Shown: positions 28,146-36,212 of the stretch, in pieces | Layout of the letters: each line of letters starts with the position of its first letter | Position numbering within the stretch: the first letter of the stretch is position 1 | Assembly: GCA_016783125.1 (NCBI GenBank) | Contig: JADHXE010000008.1 | Location: 1-36,212 of the forward strand | Reading direction: 5' to 3' | Source: Anaerolineales bacterium | GTDB taxonomy: Bacteria; Chloroflexota; Anaerolineae; Anaerolineales; UBA11858 | DNA: 36,212 nt | Made by a program: the position numbers and the translations under genes | Notes under the pieces: generated by a model | The model's input: only the letters and a program-made list of their open reading frames with translations | Told to the model about the DNA's origin: nothing | Database searches by the model: none

Positions 28146-29231
28146 ATGTCTACCTACAAAAGTCCCCTCCACGAGACCATTTCCACTACGGTCACCGATT
28201 TCTGGAACGACTCCTGCGCGATCGAGGAGTTAACTTACGCCATCGAACACGGTGCTGTTGGCGCTACCAGCAACCCTACTATCGTCTTAAGTGTTGTCCG
28301 ACAGGAAATGCACCTATGGCGCGAGCGTATCTTTGAGGTCATCGCTGAAAACCCGACTTGGTCAGAGGTTGAAGTCACCTGGAAAGTTTCTGAAGAAGTC
28401 GCTGTCAAGGGCGCTGAATTGTTGCTGCCTGTTTTTGAGCGTGAGGGCGGCAAAAAGGGACGTCTCTCCATTCAGACCAACCCAGCCAATTACGGCAACG
28501 CGACCGCCATCGTCGAGCAGGCGCGCTATTTTAATGAGTTGGCGCCTAATATGCAGATTAAAATCGCGGCAACATCAGCAGGCATCCAAGCCATCGAAGA
28601 TGCCACTTATCACGGAGCCAGCATCAATGCCACGGTAAGCTTCACTGTTCCGCAAGCTATCGCTATCGCCGAGGCTGTAGAACGCGGCCTGGATCGCCGC
28701 GCTGCTGATGGACTGGATATATCCAAGATGAGTCCAGCCTGCACCATTATGGTGGGGCGCGCCGACGATTGGATGCAGGTGGTGACGAATCGAGACAATA
28801 TCATCCTCAACCCGGCTCATATCCATTGGGCTGGTGTCGCCATCTTCAAGAAAGCCTATCAACTCTACCAAGAGCGCGGCTATCGGGCACGCTTGTTGGC
28901 TGCGGCTTACCGTAACCACTTGCACTGGTCAGAATTCATCGGCGGCGACGTTATTCTTACTATCCCCTATAACTGGCAAAAACGCTTCAACGCCTCCGAT
29001 GTGGGAGTTAAAGAACGTATGGACAACCCTGTTGATTCTGCCATCATCCAAGATTTGTATGACCATACCCCAGATTTCCGCATGGCTTACGATGAAGACG
29101 GGATGAGCGTGGACGAATTCGACACCTATGGAGCAACGGTACGCACTTTACGGGGCTTCATCAAGTCCTATCACGACCTGCAAGCCATGATCCGCGAAGA
29201 GTTCATGCTGCCCAACCCGGATGTGAAGTAG
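28146..29231 (+). CDS. Transaldolase-family protein
   Basis: GATSNPTIVL, LSIQTNPANYGN, IKIAATSAGIQAIE (Schiff-base lysine region). Confidence 0.9.
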   Translation: MSTYKSPLHETISTTVTDFWNDSCAIEELTYAIEHGAVGATSNPTIVLSVVRQEMHLWRERIFEVIAENPTWSEVEVTWKVSEEVAVKGAELLLPVFEREGGKKGRLSIQTNPANYGNATAIVEQARYFNELAPNMQIKIAATSAGIQAIEDATYHGASINATVSFTVPQAIAIAEAVERGLDRRAADGLDISKMSPACTIMVGRADDWMQVVTNRDNIILNPAHIHWAGVAIFKKAYQLYQERGYRARLLAAAYRNHLHWSEFIGGDVILTIPYNWQKRFNASDVGVKERMDNPVDSAIIQDLYDHTPDFRMAYDEDGMSVDEFDTYGATVRTLRGFIKSYHDLQAMIREEFMLPNPDVK

Positions 29232-29302
29232 AACTCTTTATCCACGAAGCGTACCAAGCATACGAAAGAATGTGGTTTCTCAAAATTTTGTTGGGTAAAA
29301 GT

Positions 29303-29418
29303 GTCCAGTCTCTGAGCGGAAGTGAAGCGATAGCGGAACTGTAGTCGAAGAGCGGCTTTACTAGATAACCCGTCCTTCGACTACGCTCCCTATCGTCCGC
29401 TCCGCTCAGGAACTGTCA
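29303..29418. repeat. Dispersed palindromic element, copy 1
   Basis: Ends CAGTCTCTGAGCGGA...TCCGCTCAGGAACTG; internal GTAGTCGAAGAGCGGCTT...CCGTCCTTCGACTAC. Confidence 0.8.
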
Positions 29419-29469
29419 TCTTCTTGTTAAACCTCTAACATTTTGAGCAATTAAGAAAGAATACCTTTA

Positions 29470-29577
29470 GGACTTACGCATTTTTATAATCCTTGTCCCA
29501 ATGCTCTGCGTTGGGATACTGTGGACAAATCGCAACGCAGAGCATTGCGATTAGAAAAAGGTGTTTTGTGTAAGTCC
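29470..29577. mobile_element. MITE-like element
   Basis: Terminal inverted repeats GGACTTACGCA / TGTGTAAGTCC (10/11) and inner 15-bp inverted repeat CAATGCTCTGCGTTG / CAACGCAGAGCATTG; no ORF. Confidence 0.7.
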
Positions 29578-29601
29578 CATAAATAGAACAAAGGAAAATC
29601 T

Positions 29602-31461
29602 ATGAGCACAATTCGCCTCACCACCGCGCAAGCCATTATCCGCTTCCTGCAAAACCAGTATGTCGAGCGTGATGGTCGCAAAAACCCCTTCTTCGCCGGA
29701 TGCTGGGGCATTTTCGGTCATGGCAACATCGCCGGCATCGGGCAAGCCTTGCAGCAAAATCCCGATTTTCGCTATTTCCAATCCCGCAACGAACAAGCTA
29801 TGGTGCATACCGCCGCGGCTTACGCAAAGGTGAAAAATCGCCTGCAAACATTTGCCTGCACATCTTCGATTGGTCCCGGCGCTACGAACATGGTTACTGC
29901 CGCAGCCGGGGCAACGATCAACCGTTTGCCTGTATTGCTCTTACCCGGTGACCTCTTCGCCCGCCGCAATGTAGCCCCCGTATTGCAGCAACTGGAAATG
30001 CCCTCCTCGCAAGATATTTCCGTCAATGATGCCTTCAAGCCGGTTTCGCGCTATTGGGATCGCATCAACCGTCCCGAGCAAATTATCTACGCGTTGCCCG
30101 AAGCGATGCGCGTACTTACTTCTCAGGCAGACACCGGCGCGGTGACGCTGGCTCTGCCACAGGATGTGCAGGCTGAGGCATTTGATTATCCTGAGGAGTT
30201 ATTCGCGCGCCGGGTGTGGTTGATTCCGCGTCCCAGACCGGATATTACCCTTTTGCAGCGTGCCGTTAAACTGATCAAATCCAGCAAAAAACCGCTCATT
30301 ATCGCCGGTGGCGGCGTTATCTACGCTGAAGCCACCGAGGCATTAAAGAAATTTGCCGAGCAAACCGGTATTCCCGTTGCTGAAACGCAGGCGGGGAAGG
30401 GCGCAATCTCTTATGATCACCCTCTGGCGCTGGGCGCAATGGGCGCAACCGGTACGCCGGGAGCTTTTGAACTGGCGCGTGATGCCGACCTGATTATCGG
30501 CATTGGCACCCGCTATAGCGACTTCACCACCGCGTCCAAGACAGCTTTCCAAAACCCTGGTGTCAAGTTCATCAACATCAATATAGCCGAATTTGATGCT
30601 TTCAAGCAGGCAGCCCTTCCATTGGTGGCGGATGCGCTGGTTACTCTCGAAGAGTTAGGCATCGCTTTGCAGGGCTACCGCACCGACGAGGGCTACCAGG
30701 CCCGCATTGCTAAGTTCAATCAGGCGTGGGATGCCATCGTTGAAAAAGCCTACAATCTGGATCACGGTGTGCCCATCAGCCAGAGCGAAGTGATCGGCGT
30801 GATTAACGAGCGTTCCCGCCCTCAAGATGTGGTGGTCGGCGCTGCCGGCAGCTTGCCTGGGGATTTGCACAAACTCTGGCGGACGCGCGACCCCAAAGGC
30901 TATCATCTGGAATATGGCTATTCTTGCATGGGTTACGAAATCGCCGGTGGGCTGGGCGTCAAGATGGCAGACCCTGATCGGGAAGTGTATATAATGGTAG
31001 GAGATGGTTCTTACCTGATGCTGTCTCAGGAAATTGTCACGGCGGTACAAGAGGGGATCAAGATCAATATCATCTTGCTCAACAATCACGGCTACGCCAG
31101 CATTGGCAGTCTATCCGAAGCTCTGGGCAGCGGCGGCTTTGGCACCCGCTACTTATCTCGCAACGCAGCAACAGACCAGTTGGATGGGCAGCGCCTGCCC
31201 GTAGATTTCGCCGCCAACGCCCGCAGTCTGGGCGCGCACGTCATCGAAGCCAGCGACAAGGCCAGTCTGGAATCTGCCATCAAAGAAGCCAAAAAGCAGA
31301 CCCAAACGACCGTCATCGTTATAGAGACTGACCGCGAAGAACGAGTGCCTGGATATTCCTGGTGGGATGTCCCCATTGCGGAAATATCTACTAAAGAAAG
31401 CGTGCTGGAAAAATACGCAGCCTATGAAAAAGCGATCAAGAAAGAAAGGCACCATCTATAA
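29602..31461 (+). CDS. iolD: 3D-(3,5/4)-trihydroxycyclohexane-1,2-dione hydrolase
   Basis: ThDP enzyme with FFAGCWGIFGHGNIAGIGQAL, GDGSYLMLSQEIVTAVQEGIKINIILLNNHGYASIGSLS. Confidence 0.97.
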   Translation: MSTIRLTTAQAIIRFLQNQYVERDGRKNPFFAGCWGIFGHGNIAGIGQALQQNPDFRYFQSRNEQAMVHTAAAYAKVKNRLQTFACTSSIGPGATNMVTAAAGATINRLPVLLLPGDLFARRNVAPVLQQLEMPSSQDISVNDAFKPVSRYWDRINRPEQIIYALPEAMRVLTSQADTGAVTLALPQDVQAEAFDYPEELFARRVWLIPRPRPDITLLQRAVKLIKSSKKPLIIAGGGVIYAEATEALKKFAEQTGIPVAETQAGKGAISYDHPLALGAMGATGTPGAFELARDADLIIGIGTRYSDFTTASKTAFQNPGVKFININIAEFDAFKQAALPLVADALVTLEELGIALQGYRTDEGYQARIAKFNQAWDAIVEKAYNLDHGVPISQSEVIGVINERSRPQDVVVGAAGSLPGDLHKLWRTRDPKGYHLEYGYSCMGYEIAGGLGVKMADPDREVYIMVGDGSYLMLSQEIVTAVQEGIKINIILLNNHGYASIGSLSEALGSGGFGTRYLSRNAATDQLDGQRLPVDFAANARSLGAHVIEASDKASLESAIKEAKKQTQTTVIVIETDREERVPGYSWWDVPIAEISTKESVLEKYAAYEKAIKKERHHL

Positions 31462-31567
31462 ACTCATATACAACGTAAGTACCTGAGCATAAGTAAATTA
31501 GTGACATGTAAAGCGACATTATGGAGATTAAGAAAATAAATCGGTAATAGAAATTTGAAAAATCAAC

Positions 31568-31682
31568 CAGTTCCTGAGCGGAAGGCGACTGCACTTGAGC
31601 CTGTAGTCGAAGGACGGGGTTCGCGAGAAGCCGCTCTTCGACTGCGCCTTCGCTATCGCTACGGCTCCGCTCAGAGACTGTG
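31568..31682. repeat. Dispersed palindromic element, copy 2 (inverted relative to copy 1)
   Basis: Ends CAGTTCCTGAGCGG...CCGCTCAGAGACTG; its reverse complement aligns with 29303-29418. Confidence 0.8.
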
Positions 31683-31832
31683 ATTTTATTACCGAATTAA
31701 TTAGCCAAAGCCCATTATGTCGCCTTGCCCTGAAATACGACATAAATGTCGTGCTACAAATACCGAAAAACTTTTGCTCGAGTACTTATAAGCTACCTAA
31801 CATACGCACAAAGTACGAAACAGGAGAAAAGC

Positions 31833-33305
31833 ATGGCAAAGAAACTACTGAACTACATCAACGGCGCGTGGTCAGAATCCACTGCCACGGAATATTTGGA
31901 TGTACTAAACCCGGCTACAGGAGAAACGCTTGGTCAAGTGCCGCTCTCCCCGATAAAAGACGTGGATACCGCAGTGCAAGCCGCATCCGCCGCCTTCAAC
32001 GGTTGGCGGCGCACGCCAGCAACCACGCGGATTCAATATTTGTTTAAACTTAAAACCCTGATGGATGAGAGATTTGAAGATTTCTCCCGCATGATTGTGC
32101 AGGAGAATGGAAAAACCCTGGGTGAGGCTCGTGGTGAGATGCGCCGAGCAATTGAAAATGTGGAAACAGCTTGCGGTATCCCATCCCTCATGCAAGGGTA
32201 CCTGAACGAGGATATTGCCCGCGGTATCGACGAAATGATGATTCGCCAACCATTGGGAGTGGTGACCATTATTGCGCCCTTCAATTTCCCCGGCATGATT
32301 CCATTTTGGTTCCTGCCTTATGCCATCGCCACAGGCAACACGGTAATCATTAAGCCCTCCGAGCGTTGCCCCATGACCATGCAACTCGTCGTGGAGATTA
32401 TGGAAGAACTTGACCTGCCAAAAGGCGTCGTAAATCTGGTTCATGGCGGGGCTGAAGCCGTCAATGCACTGCTCGATCATCCGACCGTCAAGGCAATCAG
32501 CTTTGTTGGCTCCACACCTGTTGCGCTGCATGTTTACAGTCGCGGGGCTGCCAACGGAAAACGCGTCCAGGCACAGGGCGGAGCTAAGAATCCGCTGGTG
32601 ATTATGCCTGATGCCGATGTAGAAATAACCACCAGCATTATTACCGACAGCGTTTTTGGCAATGCCGGTCAGCGCTGTCTTGCAGCCGCCAATATTATCA
32701 CCGTGGGCGAAGCTCAAAACATATTTGCCCCTGTACTAAAAGAAGCCGCCCTTTCTCGTGTCGTCGGATATGGACTGGATGAGAATACCCAAATGGGACC
32801 GGTGATTAGCCCACAAAGTAAAACTCGGATTGAAAGCCTCATCAATAAGGGCATGGAAGAAGGGGCTGAACTTGTGCTGGATGGTCGTCAGGCAACGATT
32901 TCAGGATATGAAAAGGGAAACTTTCTGAATCCCACAATTTTGAGTAATGTCTCGCCGAAAGGCGAACTCGCTCAGACAGAAATCTTTGGGCCCGTTATGA
33001 GCATGATGCACGCCGAGACTCTGGATGACGCCATCAAGATCGTCAACGGCGGCAACTACGGGAACATGGCTTGCATCTTTACCAACAGCGGCGGCGCAGC
33101 GCGACGTTTCCGCTATGAAGCGACGGCTGGCAATATCGGTGTCAATATTGGTGTGGCTGCTCCAATGGCATTCTTCCCCTTCAGCGGATGGAAAGATAGC
33201 TTCTTTGGCACATTACACGGACAGGGTCACCATGCAGTCGAGTTCTATACCCAGACCAAAGTCGTTATTGAACGCTGGCTCAAAGAATGGTCTAGGCAAT
33301 TTTAG
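31833..33305 (+). CDS. iolA: (Methyl)malonate-semialdehyde dehydrogenase (CoA-acylating)
   Basis: [13 protein letters not shown]...[45 protein letters not shown] catalytic Cys region. Confidence 0.95.
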   Translation: MAKKLLNYINGAWSESTATEYLDVLNPATGETLGQVPLSPIKDVDTAVQAASAAFNGWRRTPATTRIQYLFKLKTLMDERFEDFSRMIVQENGKTLGEARGEMRRAIENVETACGIPSLMQGYLNEDIARGIDEMMIRQPLGVVTIIAPFNFPGMIPFWFLPYAIATGNTVIIKPSERCPMTMQLVVEIMEELDLPKGVVNLVHGGAEAVNALLDHPTVKAISFVGSTPVALHVYSRGAANGKRVQAQGGAKNPLVIMPDADVEITTSIITDSVFGNAGQRCLAAANIITVGEAQNIFAPVLKEAALSRVVGYGLDENTQMGPVISPQSKTRIESLINKGMEEGAELVLDGRQATISGYEKGNFLNPTILSNVSPKGELAQTEIFGPVMSMMHAETLDDAIKIVNGGNYGNMACIFTNSGGAARRFRYEATAGNIGVNIGVAAPMAFFPFSGWKDSFFGTLHGQGHHAVEFYTQTKVVIERWLKEWSRQF

Positions 33306-33354
33306 ATAGAGAGAGATAGAGTATAGAGAGATAGAGATAGAGAGGGCAGCGGAG

Positions 33355-33699
33355 ATGAGTTTTAAATTTGAGTACTTGGATGTTTGGAAGCGGAGTATTG
33401 ACTTCGCTGATACGATGTTTGACATTGCTGATAGGCTGCCTCAGAAGTATCAGTTTTCGCTCGGAGAGCAGTTACGCCGCGCTGCATTGAGCATTCCCAC
33501 GAATATTGCCGAGGGTACTGGCCGTGACGGCGTCAAAGAAAGCAGGTATTTTTACCGTATTGCCAAAGGCTCTACTTACGAAGTGGTCAGCTTATTGACA
33601 ATGTTTTATAAACGTCAGTTTTTGTCCCAAACAAACCTTGACCGGCATTACACCGAAGCCAACGAAATCGCCGCTATGCTCACCGGCCTCCAGCGCTAA
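33355..33699 (+). CDS. Four-helix-bundle protein (S23 / 23S rRNA-intervening-sequence protein family)
   Basis: DVWKRSIDFADTMFDIADRLPQKYQFSLGEQLRRAALSIPTNIAEGTGRDGVKESRYFYRIAKGSTYEV. Confidence 0.95.
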   Translation: MSFKFEYLDVWKRSIDFADTMFDIADRLPQKYQFSLGEQLRRAALSIPTNIAEGTGRDGVKESRYFYRIAKGSTYEVVSLLTMFYKRQFLSQTNLDRHYTEANEIAAMLTGLQR

Positions 33700-33743
33700 C
33701 GTTCTATCTCTACACTCTATCTCTATCTTTCCCGGAGGTTCCT

Positions 33744-34655
33744 ATGATTACGATCGCAAATGCCCCCTGTTCGTGGGGTGTACTCGAATTTGACCTGGAT
33801 GGCGAGTCTGCTGGTTTTGAACAAGTATTAGATGAAATGCAAGCGACTGGTTACGATGGTACCGAATTGGGGGATTGGGATTTCATGCCCACCGACCCCG
33901 TGGCACTCAAGGATGAGTTGGATGCCCGTAAACTGGAGCTGCTGGCTGCGTTTGCGCCTGTAGATTTATCCGATCCCGAGGCTCATACTTCTGGCGCAGA
34001 AGTTGCCGTGCGCACGGCCAAGCTGCTGGCTGCCGTAGCTAAGAATCCTTTTATTGTGTTGGCCGATGAAAACGGAAAAAACACAACCCGCACGCAACAT
34101 GCCGGTCGGATTAAACCCGAACATGGATTAACGGATGAACAATGGGAAACCTTTGGTCAAGGTGCAGAACGCGTGGCTCGTGACGTATATGATCAAACCG
34201 GCGTGCGCACTGTTTTTCATCATCACTGTGCGGGATTTGTAGAAACGCCTGCTGAAGTCGAGAAATTGCTTTCAATGACCGATCCGGATGTGCTTGGCCT
34301 GTGCTTTGATGCAGGACACTATATGTTTGGCGGCGGCGACCCGGTAGCAGGGTTGCGCAAACACGCCGACCGGATTTGGCATGTACATTTCAAAGATTGC
34401 CATCCTGAGATTGCAGCCCAAGCGCGCACCGAGTCGTGGGACTACTTTGAGTCTGTGCGCAAGGGAATCTTCTGCGAGCTTGGCTTGGGAGCGGTAGATT
34501 TCCCCGCGCTGAAAGCCATTCTTAATGAACTGAACTACGATGGTTGGATTGTAGTTGAACAAGATGTTTTGCCTGGCATGGGTAACCCCAAAGACAGCGC
34601 CCAGCGCAACCGAGATTATCTGGAATCGATTGGCTTTGAAAAGCCTTCTACATAA
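33744..34655 (+). CDS. iolE: Inosose (2-keto-myo-inositol) dehydratase, TIM-barrel family
   Basis: ITIANAPCSWGVLEFDL...VFHHHCAGFVETPAEVEKLL...GLCFDAGHYMFGGGDPV...RIWHVHFKDC. Confidence 0.9.
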   Translation: MITIANAPCSWGVLEFDLDGESAGFEQVLDEMQATGYDGTELGDWDFMPTDPVALKDELDARKLELLAAFAPVDLSDPEAHTSGAEVAVRTAKLLAAVAKNPFIVLADENGKNTTRTQHAGRIKPEHGLTDEQWETFGQGAERVARDVYDQTGVRTVFHHHCAGFVETPAEVEKLLSMTDPDVLGLCFDAGHYMFGGGDPVAGLRKHADRIWHVHFKDCHPEIAAQARTESWDYFESVRKGIFCELGLGAVDFPALKAILNELNYDGWIVVEQDVLPGMGNPKDSAQRNRDYLESIGFEKPST

Positions 34656-34707
34656 GGGTCTATAAAAAAAATAGTTCCCGCACTTGCTTGATAAAAACAA
34701 ATCCAAA

Positions 34708-34793
34708 CTTGTCACTGCGAGGAGCGTTTTTTGCGACGAAGCAGTCCCCAAGGCTGTCAAGGAGATTGCTTCAGCGATAAAGCTGCTTCGCAA
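34708..34793. repeat. Dispersed palindromic intergenic repeat
   Basis: CTTGTCACTGCGAGGAGCG...GCTGCTTCGCAATGACA, imperfect inverted ends. Confidence 0.7.
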
Positions 34794-34851
34794 TGACAGG
34801 GGTGCGGGAAGTTATATTTTTACGAACCCTAAGCATATTTAACAGGAGAAT

Positions 34852-35877
34852 ATGATGTCTGAGAAAAAGATGATAACTTTTGGCGTTATCGGTGCTGGAC
34901 GGATTGGCAAAATCCACGCCGAGAATCTGGCTACTCGTATCCCTGGAGTGCAGGTCATCTCTATTGCGGATATTACGCTGGAAGCCGCCCAAGAAACTGC
35001 TGCCCACCTACGCGTCCCCACTTCGACTGCTGATTATCACGATATTCTGGCAGACCCGAACATCGACGCGGTGGCTATTTGCTCGTCGACAGATACTCAT
35101 GCCCAAATCATCATCGAAGCCGCAGAGGCTGGCAAGCATATCTTCTGTGAGAAACCCATCGATCATGATTTAGCAAAAATCGACGCTGCGCTGGCCGCAG
35201 TTGAGAAAGCGGGCGTAAAACTACAAATTGGCTTCAATCGACGTTTTGATCCCAACTTCCGCAAAGTGCGTGAAATGATCGCTGCCAATAAAGTTGGCAC
35301 CCCGCATATTCTGCGTATTACCAGCCGGGACCCTGCGCCCCCGCCTGTTGAATATATCAAAGTTTCTGGCGGTATCTTCCTCGATATGACCATCCACGAT
35401 TTTGATATGGCTCGCTATTTAATGGGCAGCGAAGTGACCGAGATCTACGCCGCTGGCGGCGTGATGGTTGATCCTGCCATTGGCGAGGCGGGCGACATCG
35501 ATACCGCAATTATCACCTTACGCTTTGAAAATAGCGCTATCGGTACGATTGATAACAGTCGCAAAGCCGTCTATGGCTATGACCAACGCGTGGAAGTCTT
35601 TGGTTCCGGCGGCATGGTAGCTACTGGCAACAACACACCAGATTCACATGTCTACAGTAACGCCGATGGCGTACAATCGGCGCAGCCGTTGTATTTCTTC
35701 CTGGAGCGCTACGCAGAATCTTTCACTCAAGAAATGTGTGAGTTTGTGGAGAGTATTCAAAATGATACAGCCCCTCCAGTTATCGGCATGGATGGTCGTA
35801 TACCCGTCGTCATGGGCATGGCGGCCCTAAAATCCTATCAAGAAAACCGCCCTGTGAAGTTGGTTGAGGTTGCATAG
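34852..35877 (+). CDS. iolG: Inositol 2-dehydrogenase
   Basis: GFO/IDH/MocA family: FGVIGAGRIGKIHAENLA, HIFCEKPIDHDL, GGIFLDMTIHDFDMARYLMG; iol context. Confidence 0.93.
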   Translation: MMSEKKMITFGVIGAGRIGKIHAENLATRIPGVQVISIADITLEAAQETAAHLRVPTSTADYHDILADPNIDAVAICSSTDTHAQIIIEAAEAGKHIFCEKPIDHDLAKIDAALAAVEKAGVKLQIGFNRRFDPNFRKVREMIAANKVGTPHILRITSRDPAPPPVEYIKVSGGIFLDMTIHDFDMARYLMGSEVTEIYAAGGVMVDPAIGEAGDIDTAIITLRFENSAIGTIDNSRKAVYGYDQRVEVFGSGGMVATGNNTPDSHVYSNADGVQSAQPLYFFLERYAESFTQEMCEFVESIQNDTAPPVIGMDGRIPVVMGMAALKSYQENRPVKLVEVA

Positions 35878-35883
35878 CGGCCG

Positions 35884-36156
35884 TCAACCTTTTTCGAATT
35901 CTTCTTCCGGATGCACAATAGACTCCACCTTTACTTCATCTATCCCGTATACCCGCTTCAGATTGCCATCCGTTTGGCGGCGTTTGTCGAATACTAACAA
36001 TGATGAATCTTTCAACGAGAACATCGCAAACCCTGCCATCAAGCTGTCTTTGAAGGCTATCACCGCATTCCCTGCCCGATGATCCTTGATTTGGCTAAAC
36101 CGCTCCCCTATCCTACAATACAACCCACTGGCTGATAAATGTTTCCGGATTTTCAT
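35884..36156 (-). pseudogene. Truncated transposase N-terminal fragment
   Basis: HRAGNAVIAFKDSLMAGFAMFSLKDSSLLVFDKRRQTDGNLKRVYGID resembles the start of a DDE transposase; no catalytic domain. Confidence 0.6.
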
Positions 36157-36212
36157 GCTTGCTCCCTTTTTCTTGCCTACGAACCTGACTGTCCTGAGCA
36201 TTCATTATACCC

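Noticed and set aside
31905-32717. 270-aa minus-strand ORF
   Set aside because: Antisense shadow of iolA.
33303-33350. GATAGA tract as a CRISPR leader or array
   Set aside because: Simple-sequence repeat with no unique spacers; better read as a flank of the S23 gene.

Overview
The window looks like part of a Chloroflexota/Anaerolineae-type genome; that taxonomic guess rests on protein style and dispersed repeats only. Left part (1-17.2 kb) is an accessory/defence region. It holds a type I restriction-modification operon (hsdM 3' end, hsdS, hsdR) interrupted by three toxin-antitoxin (TA) modules: Phd-PIN, HigB-HigA/ImmA-IrrE, and a TumE-like pair. Two of these modules sit between duplicated fragments of the hsd genes. 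Hypothetical genes, a VapBC pair, a lipoprotein with an in-frame stop and a second HigBA pair follow. Right part (17.3-35.9 kb) is a co-directional catabolic island: LacI regulator with paired operators, CUT1-type ABC importer, ParB-like protein, PfkB kinase, GDPD, a HAD plus FAM151/Menorin-like two-domain protein, then iolB, a transaldolase-family protein, iolD, iolA, a four-helix-bundle (S23) gene, iolE and iolG. My main hypothesis is a glycerophosphoinositol/inositol-phosphate scavenging pathway feeding the iol pathway, with a transaldolase-family enzyme in place of IolJ. Several genes carry single-base frameshifts (higB-like toxin, hsdR twice, the ABC binding protein) or an in-frame TGA (lipoprotein). 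These may be decay, recoding or assembly error, and reads are needed to decide. All family assignments come from reading motifs, not from searches.
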